Source: Valencia hispanica (taxonomy: Eukaryota > Chordata > Actinopteri > Cyprinodontiformes > Valenciidae). From it: DNA of 64,000 bases. Of this stretch, positions 11,235 through 21,127 are shown in pieces (within the stretch, counting starts at the first letter, position 1; the number at the start of each line of letters is the position of its first letter). The position numbers and the translations under genes are program-made. The notes beneath the pieces are model-generated. The model was not told the origin of the DNA. It saw nothing but the letters and a program-made list of their open reading frames with translations, and ran no database searches. The DNA lies in NCBI GenBank assembly GCA_963556495.2, contig OY747704.1, forward strand, positions 1,773,001 through 1,837,000, given 5' to 3'.

Positions 11235-13184
11235 TCAAGAACAAAAACAAATATTTTGGTCCCAGCACCTCTTTCTTTCTTGTATCTTCAGCTCACCCTC
11301 TCCCTCTTAACCTTTTTTCCCTACCTCTCTTCAGCTACTTTCTTTCTTCCCCTTCTTTTTCTGTATCTGTGTCCCTGGCGCATCAAAAAAAACCCCACAG
11401 TAATTGCTAATAAAGATTTCTTACACATATATATCAAGCGGAGTACTATAGCAAAAGCTATAGTGCTCCACTAGGGATAATAAATCTATCGGGCTTCTAC
11501 TTGGTACTCAGATGCCAATTCTGAGCTCCACGCTGCTAAACAGGACACGTGTATAATAATAAAAAAAGGATTGAGCGTGCGGAGCTAATTTATGTAGCGC
11601 AGCTTAGAGCCACTCTGTTTTAACCAATGAACAAAGGAAAACTCCGGTCGGATGCAGTAACTCATGTTGCATGATTTAAAACGAATGTTTATATCAGTCA
11701 GAAACCTTGGAAAACACTGTTCTTATCCAAACCATTGAAGATTGAAATATTACAATTGCAACAAAAACACAGTGAAAGCCTTTCTAAGACATCCAGGGAA
11801 GGGTGGCTCCAGATCTTCTTTACATTGTCACTTTTAAATTTGAAAATAAAAAAATTTTGGAAGCACATACTGCTGTATTTGGCTTTAAACAAGGTTCCAC
11901 AATGCTCAAGAAAGCTTTAATAAAAAGCCTTTTTTACTGCGTAGGTTTCCCCAGATTCCTCTAAGAGGGTGTGGGCTCAGCCCCCAATGTTTCCAGGTCC
12001 AGGAAACGCCCCTGTGTCCATCCTCCTTTTGTCTGTAATCCAGATAAAAGCTCTCAAAGCAATGAGACCACCAGGGTCAGTGTGGTGGCACCAAGTCATT
12101 GCTGTCGGTGCTACAATAAAATGTAATATCCTTTACATTGCTGCGTGATTACACAGAAACAGATGTTCTGCCCTAAAATCCCAATTTTTTAAAGATAAAT
12201 TAAGACTTTTCTTAGGGACATGTCTGTTATTGCTTTCTCTTCCCTAAAAATTCTACACATGGTTAGATTCTGCTGTAACCACACACTATCAGATAGGTTC
12301 ATTCAATGAATATGGATTGCAACACAGAGATGATTGGGTCCACCCAGATTAAACACAGATGAGGATAAAACAGGACTCAGGATTCTCAGAACAGTGGGTT
12401 TCTGAAAATCTTCATACTTTTCCACAATGGGGTTTTGTGTGACATACATACATACAGTAGAAAGACAAGGATTCATGGTAGTTTTCAATACAAATGAAAA
12501 TCTAATTTTGTAGAGCCACATTCGCTGCAGATTCAGAGAGTTTGGAGTATATATCTACCATTTTGGCACATCTAGAGACTAAAACTTTGGTCCATTCTTC
12601 TTTTGCAACAAAAAAAAGCTCAATTTCAGTGGAATTTAGATGAAAGCATCTTTAAACAGTAATGGAGAAATAAGAATAAAGTCAAAACATCTCTTTGGTA
12701 TATTCCTTGTGAGTGTTCGATTATCATCACATTTTCCATTCTTAGTAACTCAAAACACGAATAGCAGAACATCAGAAAGAATGTGAAAAAGAAACTAAAC
12801 AAAGACACACAAGAGCAAAAAAACAAGAAGCAGAAGCTACAATAAAGAAATCAGCCGTAATGGACCACTGCACATGAGAAAACCATATAATGGATTGGAG
12901 CAACATGAGGATCATTAACACAGAACAACAAAAATATAAAAGATGGATAAAAGAAGCGATAGAAATAAGAAGAAGGAGTCTACATGTTGGACCACACTTG
13001 GGACTGCATCATCACCAGGGACGAGGTGGGCAGCGGGGGGCGACATCATCCCCTGCTGCCCACATTTAAATGGAAGCAGCGACAATGACACCTGACGGCT
13101 CTGAAGAAGGCAGAAGTGACACGCCAAAACATGTCAGCAACAGGTAAAGAAACATCTTCTTACAATCCTGAGTTTACTACGAAT
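11235..13184. other. unassigned sequence; dispersed-repeat-like motif near 13.1 kb
   Basis: No gene is supported. It holds a compact hairpin (listed separately). At about 13096-13140 there is CTGAAGAAGGCAGAAG followed by CACGCCAAAACATGTC, a word typical of dispersed retroelement ends in vertebrates. Frames at 12626-12826 and 12915-13127 look like chance. Confidence 0.4.
11440..11469. other. perfect short hairpin (13-bp stem, AAAA loop)
   Basis: GGAGTACTATAGC and GCTATAGTGCTCC pair along all 13 positions with one G-U wobble around a four-base AAAA loop. It lies in AT-rich DNA just downstream of an AATAAAG word. No RNA family is recognised. Confidence 0.6.
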
Positions 13185-13870
13185 GGAAAATGTAATGAAA
13201 GTCAAGACATGCCACAGAATCTCAGTTAAAATAGGTTTGGGCTTTGATTTAGCCATTGAAACATCAATATGTTTTGATCTAAAGCATTCCATTGTAGCAC
13301 TGGCTGTATATTTTAGGACTGCTGACCTGCTGGAAGGTGAACCTCCAATTCAGACTCAACTAATGTGGAGTCTCTAACATATTTTCTTCTAGGATTGTCC
13401 TGTTTTTAATTCCAATCATCTTCCAATCAACCCCGACAGCTTCCTTGTCCATGCTGAAGAATCACTTCCCCACAAAACGATGCCGCCACTCTCATGTAAC
13501 AGTGTAGAGATAATGATTTCAGGGTAAAGTCCAATGTGTGTCATGTCATCTTACCAGAGCACCTCTTCCACATGTTTACTATGTCCCTTGTGGTAAACAG
13601 CAAAAAGGACTGTTTATGACTTTCCTCTTGTTACTCATCTAAAAAACGACAATATCTGTGGTGTGTACGACTAATAGTTGTCTCTTCAACAAGTTCTTCC
13701 TCCTGAGCTGATCCTACAGGTTTACTATGAGCCTCTTGGCTGCTTCTCTGAATAACGCTCTTCTTTCCCAGCCTGTCATCGTGGGTGGACGGTCAGGTCT
13801 TGGTAGGTTTGCAGTTGGGCCATATCTATTCATCTTCAATGGATTTTAAGTTATATCAGAATAAATAACT
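13185..13870 (-). pseudogene. decayed Tc1-like transposase
   Basis: On the minus strand, scattered blocks match Tc1 transposases in the right order: a linker block (TANLPRPDRPPT), the central block SGGIVLWGSDSSAWTRKL, and NWRFTFQQ followed by a KIYSQCYN segment corresponding to the second catalytic Asp region. Many stops and frameshifts separate them, and the final D-x-N-P-x-E block is gone. Tc1 transposases cut and paste DNA at TA sites using a DDE-type active site; this copy is long dead. Terminal repeats were not found. It is far more eroded than the Tc1 element at 15658. Confidence 0.6.
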
Positions 13871-15657
13871 AAACCAAGTAAAGTTATCCTTTCTATCCAC
13901 AATGTTGAACAACATTGTGTTGCTCTATTTTTTAGAAAAATCCACATTAAAGCTGTAAAGTGAACTTTACATCTAACGATGCACTTTCCATATTATAGAT
14001 TTGTTTTCTATTGTATAACAGACTTCTCAAAGAAGAGATTTGCTTAAAAACATTTCCCCCTAGATCATTCTAAATCTTTTCAAATCAGCAACTTTGAGCC
14101 GCAACATCTTGCTGAATAAGGGAATCTAATATCTGATACTTGAACAGAGAAGTGTGCCCCTTTAGTTAGCTTCTTGGCTGGGGGAAGTACAGAGGGAAAA
14201 TCAATTAAAGCATCCTCAGTAAAAACGATTGCCTATCTTACACTTAATTAAAAGCACCTCAATTACAGCTCTTATCTTAGGTAATCATGTTAAACAATAG
14301 GGGTGCTAAAAACCCATTAGAGGCATGGATTTTAATTAGCAACCTGGTAGATGTAACAAAAAAATTAGCCAACCTCACCTTCCTTTGAACAAAAATAATT
14401 TAGCTGTGGGAATGCTCAGACTTTGTAGTAGTGCAAATTGAATATTATCAGGTATTCTGTTATGTTTTATTCCTGCTCTGTTTATCTTGTAGACATTGAG
14501 GTGAATCTTAAAGTAAGCAATATAATTTACTACTACCTAAATACATCTCAGTAGTGAAGTCCTATGGGGTTTTATAATGTTGTGATGTTATATCATCTGC
14601 AACAAAAAAGCACCAACTTGGGACTTCAGAAATAAAGAAGAAATGCTTGATAAGGCCTGTAGATGGAGTGTAATGTAATCAGGTGTCTGATTTGAATGCA
14701 TACTGTACAGGCTTGTCTTCCACAAAATCTTAAACAGCTGACAGAAATGGTAAATGGACTGAGCTTATATTGTACTTTTTTTCAATACTGACTTCTCAAA
14801 GCACTTTACATTGGAGCCACATTCACCCATTCTGTGTTTAAGACTTTCTAATTATGCAGAACTTTACTCTTTTACTTATGTATGATCTTGTTAGATTGTC
14901 CTGTGTCAGTATTTAATTACCTCATGAATAAGTCATAAAGAACTGTCAAACTGTAAAGATTATGAGAACATGTAGAGATCTTTTTACAGGGCACTCAAGT
15001 TATTCAGAATAAATATATTTAATGAAACAAAAAAAATTTGATTCATTTCAATTGTATGGATTCTAAGATAGATGCATACGATATGCAAAATTTGCTAATG
15101 AGTGGTGTTAGCAGCACAGTCTATGAATTGGCAGCACTGCGCAAAGCTTGGCTGGAAACTAGCAAAGCTAAAGACTTCACAGGTGTAGGCTACACACGTT
15201 ACATTTAATGGGACTCTGCATAAAGCAAACTAGTTCACCTTTTGGAAAGAAAGCAGTCATCATCTGTCTCCCCTTATTCTGCCTTCTTTCTTTTTCTGGC
15301 TGGCCTGGGTTTACGTTAACGGTTGCTGCCGAGCAAAATCAACCATTTTGCGCCGCCAGAGGTGGACTCCTAATTGTGGAGAAATGACTCTGACATAAAG
15401 TTAGGCCCAATTCTCCCAGTTGGAGTTGGTAACAATGATATAATTAAATAAATTGACACCAATTAATTAAAGGGCCCAGTAATTTCTAAATAAAATATTG
15501 GGGGGGCTCCCCCCCTCTGGGTAGTCAGGCCCACATTTTCCCCCGCTACCACGTCCATGAGCTCACGCCTCTCGAAGGAGAGAGACGCAAGATGCGGCCG
15601 TCACCTCCTATGTCACGGTTCATGCCTTTTTCTGAGTGAACACGAGCCACACTTTTA
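13871..15657. other. no gene; possible promoter-like CpG-rich patch near 15.3-15.65 kb
   Basis: Mostly AT-rich. At about 14747-14840 a repeat tail-like stretch (TAAATGGACTGAGC, then CAAAGCACTTTACA) resembles common fish LINE/SINE ends. From about 15290 to 15650 CpG content rises, next to the Tc1 insertion and just upstream of the SAM-domain pseudogene exons. It could be the old promoter region of that gene. Confidence 0.35.
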
Positions 15658-15855
15658 GGTCCTTCTCAAAAAATTTGCATATTGTGATAAAGTTAATTCT
15701 TTTCCATAGTGTAATGATAAAAATTAAACTGTCATATATTTTAGATTCATTGCACACCAAATGAAATATTTCAGGTCATTTATTGTTTTAAAACTGATGA
15801 TTAAAGCATACAGCTCATGAAAACCCAAAATTCCTATCTCAAAAAATTAGCATAT
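15658..15855 (+). repeat. left terminal inverted repeat (IR/DR) of Tc1 element
   Basis: It begins GGTCCTTCTCAAAAAAT and matches the reverse complement of 17056-17255 with few differences. The direct-repeat motif CTCAAAAAAT lies at the outer end (about 15664) and the inner end (about 15838). These are expected transposase-binding sites. Confidence 0.85.
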
Positions 15856-15984
15856 CATGAAAAGGTTCTCTAAACGAGCTATTAACCTAATCATCTGAAT
15901 CAAGTAATTAACTCTAAACACCTGCAAAAGATTCCTGAGGCTTTTAAAAACTCCCAGCCTGGTTCATTACTCAAAACCGCAATC

Positions 15985-16978
15985 ATGGGTAAGACTGCCG
16001 ACCTGACTGCTGCCCAGAAGGCCATCATTGACACCCTCAAGCAAGAGGGTAAGACACAGGAAGAAATTTCTGAACAAATAGGCTGTTCCCAGAGTGCTGT
16101 ACCAAGGCACCTCAGTGGGAAGTCTGTGGGAAGGAAAAAGTGTGGCAGAAAACGCTGCACAACGAGAAGAGGTGACCGGACCCTGAGGAAGATTGTGGAG
16201 AAGGACCGATTCCAGACCTTGGGGGACCTGCGGAAGCAGTGGAATGAGTCTGGAGTAGAAACATCCAGAGCCACCGTGCACAGGCGTGTGCAGGAAATGG
16301 GCTACAGGTGCCGCATTCCCCAGGTCAAGCCCCTTTTGAACCAGAAACAGCGGCAGAAGCGCCTGACCTGGGCTACAGAGAAGCAGCACTGGACTGTTGC
16401 TCAGTGGTCCAAAGTACTTTCTTCGGATGAAAGGAAATTTTGGATGTCATTCGGAAATCAAGGTGCCAGAGTCTGGAGGAAGACTGGGGAGAAGGAAATG
16501 CCAAAATGCCTGAAGTCCAGTTTCAAGTACCCACAGTCAGTGATGGTCTGGGGTGCCATGTCAGCTGCTGGTGTTGGTCCACTGTGTTTTATCAAGGGCA
16601 GGGTCAATGCAGCTAGCTATCAGGAGATTGAGGAGCACTTCATGCTTCCATCTGCTGAAAAGCTTTATGGAGATTTTTCAGCACGACCTGGCACCTGCTC
16701 ACAGTGCCAAAACCACTGGTAAATGGTTTACTGACCATGGTATCACTGTGCTCAATTGGCCTGCCAACTCTCCTGACCTGAACCCCATAGAGAATCTGTG
16801 GGATATTGTGAAGAGGAAGTTGAGAGACGCAAGACCCAACACTCTGGATGAGCTTAAGGCCGCTATCGAAGCATCCTGGGCCTCCATAACACCTCAGCAG
16901 TGCCACAGGCTGATTGCCTCCATGCCACACCGCATTGAAGCAGTCATTTCTGCAAAAGGATTCCCCACCAAGTATTGA
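15985..16978 (+). pseudogene. Tc1-like transposase, one frameshift
   Basis: The ATG at 15985 opens 245 codons starting MGKTADLTAAQK. A helix-turn-helix follows (ISEQIGCSQSAVPRHLSGK, residues about 28-46), then a second basic DNA-binding region with RKKCGRKR. The first catalytic Asp is in VLSSDERKFW. Near 16671 the frame slips. The other frame continues with the second Asp in FQHDLAPAHSAK and the glutamate in SPDLNPIENLW, ending FPTKY at 16978. Combined length (about 330 codons) is normal for Tc1. All three DDE residues are visible, so one indel plus minor changes account for inactivity. Confidence 0.9.
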
Positions 16979-17055
16979 GTGCATAACTGAACATAATTAT
17001 TTGAAGGTTGACTTTTTTTGTATTAAAAACACTTTTCTTTTATTGGTCGGATGAA

Positions 17056-17255
17056 ATATGCTAATTTTTTGAGATAGGAATTTTGGGTTTTCATGAGCTG
17101 TATGCCAAAATCATCAGTTTTTAAACAATAAAAGACCTGAAATATTTCAGTTGGTGTGCAATGAATCTAAAATATATGAAAGTTAAATTTTTATCATTAC
17201 ATTATGGAAAAGAATGAACTTTATCACAATGTGCTAATTTTTTGAGACGGACCTT
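17056..17255 (-). repeat. right terminal inverted repeat (IR/DR) of Tc1 element
   Basis: Mirror of the left repeat, ending ATTTTTTGAGACGGACCTT. The inner and outer copies of the motif are both present. Confidence 0.85.
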
Positions 17256-17732
17256 TAGTATCTTCAGCGGGTGGGAAAAGCCGGTGGGACTGTGTACATA
17301 TAAGCAGCTCTTTTCAAATGAAACGTCTGGTACCCGTCTTAACGTGCATGTTTGCAAAAGGCTAGTTTGCTCGCTAGCCAGGTAATTCTCCAGTTTAAGG
17401 ACAATACCAAATTCAACCTATGATGGGAGTAGATAGATTTTGTCTTTAAGTGGTTTACATGTCCAGACTGCATCAGTCGCCAATATTCTTGTGAACAAAA
17501 AACATAGGCTAGTGATTTTTACAGATATAAAGTTAGCTCAAATGTACATTTATGCAATTTATCACATATAAATTATATAAGGAGAGAGGGAGGATTGTTT
17601 GGTCTAGAATTTGTGATGCTAAATAAAATGGCTGTGTCCAGTGTTGTCTTCAGAATGTCTTTGTCAATGTGATATTTGAAAAATTAATACAATAGTTATT
17701 TTATTTTTGCTTAAGCTCTTTTTGCGTTTCAG
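17256..17732 (+). promoter_or_regulatory. possible 5' exon/promoter region of the SAM-domain gene
   Basis: Immediately right of the Tc1 element is a GC-richer stretch with ACATATAAGCAGC (a TATA-like word) near 17300. At 17377-17384 there is GCCAGGTAAT, a good splice-donor context. The next recognisable exon begins at 17733. No coding sense is seen before that, so this would be untranslated. This is an inference from position only. Confidence 0.25.
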
Positions 17733-19223
17733 ATCAATGGACAGCTTTGTCATCAACATTTTGACAGAATGGCTGCTGACAGATCTTGTAGAAAGATTTA
17801 AAAGGTAAATCTATTTTTTCCCCATCCACAGCATCTCAAGTATGCATTGCTACTCATACTGATAATTTGTATTAGAATCAAAATCACTTTATTGCCATTG
17901 CCAGTAAACAAAAAAAAATGTACAGACTCGGAATTTGCTCTGATGTAACGGTGCAGATATAAAAAACAAAGTAAAAGACAAATTAAGTAAAAACAAAAAC
18001 ATAACATACTTTTAAATTAAATAATTGGTTAAAAACAACAATATGTTTGTTATAGTCATGAAGTTGACTGCATTCCTTTTTTGTGTAAATCCTTATGAAA
18101 CTGATTTTATTTTTTTTCAATAGCTTCCAATGAACAAATAGGGAACATTTTGTAGGCTTTCAGTGCTTCATTCTATTTTGTAACGACAAATTATGGAATG
18201 GGCATGTTTATTACTATAGCTTCGATGTAAATAGCCTTACATTTTTGTTTTCTGCTCCTCTGTTATGAAAAAAGATGTTGTGTTTTCTATTTTTGTCTTT
18301 CAGAGGAGGGGATTGATGAGGAAAGTTTTCTTCTTTTAGACGAGGCTACCATCATCCAGTTGATCCCAAGAGCTGGCCCTAGGCTGAAGTTCCTCAAAAG
18401 ATTTACAGGACTTGTACGTAGTTAAGGTCAACGGAGACGTGAGAGGCTAAATTCGTCAGTTTTCCACAGACTATATTATTTTAGTTTACTATTTAATAGT
18501 TTCTTTGGAAGATGGCGTATACTTGTTTTAAGTGCAAAAAGCAAATTTCAGGGGGTATTAAAAGTATTTTTATGCCTTTGCGTGCAGTACACCATGTAAT
18601 CTCAGAATCAACTCATTTCCAGTGTAGTGAAAGTGATTGTGGTAGGACATTTTCTTACATGTGGTCTTTTAAAAGACACTTAGAAAAGGAGCATGAAGTT
18701 GGAAATACTCTTGATGACCCCTTTGAAGGTCCAGCCCCACCTGTTGTACGGAATGTTGAAATGTTAAATGCTGAAAAGGAGCCAGCACAGGGAGATGAAG
18801 AAGTTGAGGAGGATTGGGATGAACTCAAGCCGGAGGGCATTACCAATCGGGTGGCCCTGTTTTTAGCCCACCATAGATCCAAATCTTCTATGACATACTC
18901 AAACATAAACTTTGTGGTTCAGCATACCTCCCATTTAATTAGTGATATTGTCAGCAGACTGCAATGAAAGACTATGGATTTATTTATTAAGTTTGGTCTT
19001 GATCAAAGCCAAGAAGTAGAAGAGCTTGGGTGGAGTTCTCAGAAGAAGCTGAGCCTTTCAAAGGAATAGAGACAGATTATAAGCAGATGCTTTACTTTGC
19101 TAAATCTGGGAACTTCATTCAGCCAGTTGAGGAGCGTTTGTCTGGGGTTTCCTATGTTCAGCCAACTGCCTCTGCCACTGGCATTGTCCGGCAAGTTGGA
19201 CTTCCTGATTCATATCACCGTAT
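17733..19223 (+). pseudogene. SAM-domain/C2H2 zinc-finger gene, 5' part, broken
   Basis: Three coding blocks appear in order. Exon 17733-17804 (acceptor TTTCAG, donor AAAAG/GTAAAT) encodes MDSFVINILTEWLLTDLVERF. Exon 18304-18413 encodes EGIDEESFLLLDE and LIPRAGPRLKFLKRF. Together they form a SAM domain (protein-protein interaction). ORF 18512-18967 encodes a C2H2 finger (FQCSESDCGRTFSYMW, then KRHLEKEH) and an acidic linker. The text continues through a TGA at 18965 and a frameshift near 19030 to GLPDSYHR at 19219. There the 19224 LTR cuts it. Joining the SAM exons also needs one base removed at the splice site. The protein family is common in fish, often in many copies; its role is unknown to me. 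Confidence 0.6.
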
Positions 19224-19667
19224 TGTGGTGGAAAATTGTTATGCAATTAGGAATTAAGTGTATACTCTCTGTTTAGTGAATACATCTAGTGTAAAATGAC
19301 AAGCTTATTGTTCCAGCTTAATGTTATGAGATAGATATATGTGTCAGGTCACCAGAGAGACAGACGCCGGGGCAGTAAGATAACAGTCTGGCCTTCGGAT
19401 GAGCTGCTTTATGCGTTGCTATGACTCGGGTGAAGCGGTTACTCTGGAGGCGGGGCGTGAACGTTGGAGAAGACATCTACAGAGATAAACAATGATTGCT
19501 GATTACTATTTAAGCGGTTGGTTAGAAAGGTTGGTTAGGGTGATGCACGAGTAACTCTGTCTCCTCCGTGTCGGGCCAAACATGTTTGAATTAAATACTT
19601 AAACGCCTTCTTGGACTCAAGTCTTCTTTATAATGGAAACCCTGAGATACTATTTTTTGCCATTACA
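19224..19667 (+). repeat. 5' LTR of the 9.9-kb element
   Basis: 444 bp. TATTTAAGCGG near 19506 could be the TATA region. It matches 28676-29119 base for base except for about 13 substitutions and no indels by eye. Confidence 0.9.
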
Positions 19668-19669
19668 CT

Positions 19670-19682
19670 TGGCGCCCAACGC
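19670..19682 (+). promoter_or_regulatory. primer-binding site, tRNA-Lys type
   Basis: TGGCGCCCAACGC follows the 5' LTR by two bases. It matches the first 12 bases of the complement of the tRNA-Lys(1,2) 3' end, the primer used by foamy and several other retroviruses. Confidence 0.8.
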
Positions 19683-19851
19683 AGCCTCAGCAAACGGAAT
19701 GGACCAACAGGGACAGGGTCAAGGGAGTTGCTAGCGTCCTGGGACATTTTCTCCCAGCCTCTTACCTCCAGTAACTGTTTGGGAGATGGAGGCCTTGAAG
19801 CGTCTCTGTCGGCCCTGCTGTCGCCTGACTGAGTCCTTTAAATAAATAGTC

Positions 19852-21127
19852 AATTCAATTCAGTTTCAATTCAGTTTATTTATATAGCGCCAATTCACAA
19901 CAGATGTCATCTCAAGGCACTTAACAAGAAGTCATTTCAATACAATTATACAAACATTCCAATCAGTTAAAAAGTTTCCTAATTAAGGAATCCCAGCAGA
20001 TTGCGTCAGTCATTGGCGTGAGGTTGGGCAGATTTCCAACCACAGCAATCCTTCAGCAATCCCTCATACTGAGCAAGCATGTAGCGACAGTGGAGAGGAA
20101 AAACTCCCCTTTAACAGGAAGAAACCTCCAACAGAACCAGGCTCAGTAGGAGCGGCCATCTGCCACGACCGTCTGGGGGTTTGAGAAGACAGAGCAGAAC
20201 ACAGAAGGAACAGAAGATCCGATATAAGAGAACTTTCTATGTTACAGAAAGTAAAAAGTTGATAACAGGACACAGTGGATGTTCAGTTACTGAGAGGATC
20301 ATCCCAGTCGATGACCCCCGTCCAACAGGGCATTGCAGCCAAGCAGGATACCAGACCAGGTGTATCTTCGATGGGGAGAAAAACACTGAGAGAAAACAAA
20401 GTTAACAGTCGAAATAACAGAATGTACTGTAATACAACTGGAGAGTCGTAGGAGAAAAGGAAGTAGCAGAGTGAAGAAAATTGGTAAGTCTGTCCTCCAG
20501 CAGTCTAAGCCTATAGCAGCATAACTACAGAGATAGCTCAGGATGACCTAAGCCACTCTAACTATAAGCTTTATCAAAAAGGAAAGTTTTAAGCCTGGCC
20601 TTAAAAGTAAACAGAGTGTCTGCCTCACGGACTAAAGCTGGGAGCTGGTTCCACAGGAGAGGAGCCTGATAACTAAAAGATCTGCCTCCCATTCTACTTT
20701 TAGAGATCCTAGGAACTACAAGTAAACCTGCAGTCTGAGAGCGAAGTGCTCTTTTAGGAACATATGGAACAATTAGATCTCTGATGTATGATGGAGCTTG
20801 ATTATTAAGGGCTTTGTATGTAAGAAGAAGGATCTTAAATTCTATTCTGGATTTAACAGGGAGCCAATGAAGGGAAGCTAAAACAGGAGAAATGTGATCT
20901 CTCTTTTTAATATTCATCAGAACTCTTGCTGCCGCATTTTGGATCAACTGAAGGCTTTTAATGGCATTTTGTGGACTTCCTGATAGTAAAGAATTACAGT
21001 AGTCCAGCCTTGAGGTAACAAATGCATGGACTAGTTTCTCAGCATCACTCCTGGACAGGATGTTTCTAATTTTAGCAATATTCCGGAGGTGAAAGAAAGA
21101 AATCCTAGAAACCTGTTTAATATGGGA
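19852..21127 (-). mobile_element. L2-clade LINE 3' part, inserted in the LTR element
   Basis: Starts on the plus strand with an AATTCA-rich tail and TTTATTTATATAGCGCC, and is nearly identical to 35681-36950 of the full L2 copy. It stops abruptly after TATGGGAT at 21127, a typical 5' truncation. Because it lies inside the LTR element's interior, it is younger than that insertion. Confidence 0.85.
20558..20947 (-). pseudogene. L2 ORF2 C-terminus (reverse transcriptase 3' region)
   Basis: An open frame of 129 codons encodes the end of L2 ORF2, beginning MIQNAAARVLMNIKKRDH and ending LKTFLFDKAYS. Characteristic blocks are HWLPVKSRIEFKILLLTYKA, LRSQTAGLLVVPR and LLWNQLPALVREA. Upstream, the same frame continues to the truncation point at 21127. 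This is the C-terminal domain after the reverse transcriptase palm; the catalytic YADD and the endonuclease are absent. Lys-Ile-Leu-Leu is intact here, whereas the sister copy at 36.65 kb has a stop at the same place. Confidence 0.85.

Larger units (their letters stand above)
15658..17255 (+). mobile_element. nearly complete Tc1-like transposon
   Basis: A 1.6-kb element flanked by TA on both sides (15656-15657 and 17256-17257), the Tc1/mariner target. It has about 200-bp terminal inverted repeats and a central transposase gene with a single frameshift. Inside each terminal repeat the outer motif CTCAAAAAAT is repeated near the inner end (CTCAAAAAATTAGCATAT). This is the IR/DR layout known from Sleeping Beauty-type elements. 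It is the best preserved DNA transposon in the window. It lies just upstream of the SAM-domain pseudogene and may have split its promoter or first exon. Confidence 0.9.

Noticed and set aside
15900..16389. Minus-strand frames of 124 and 140 codons
   Set aside because: They are antisense shadows of the Tc1 transposase.
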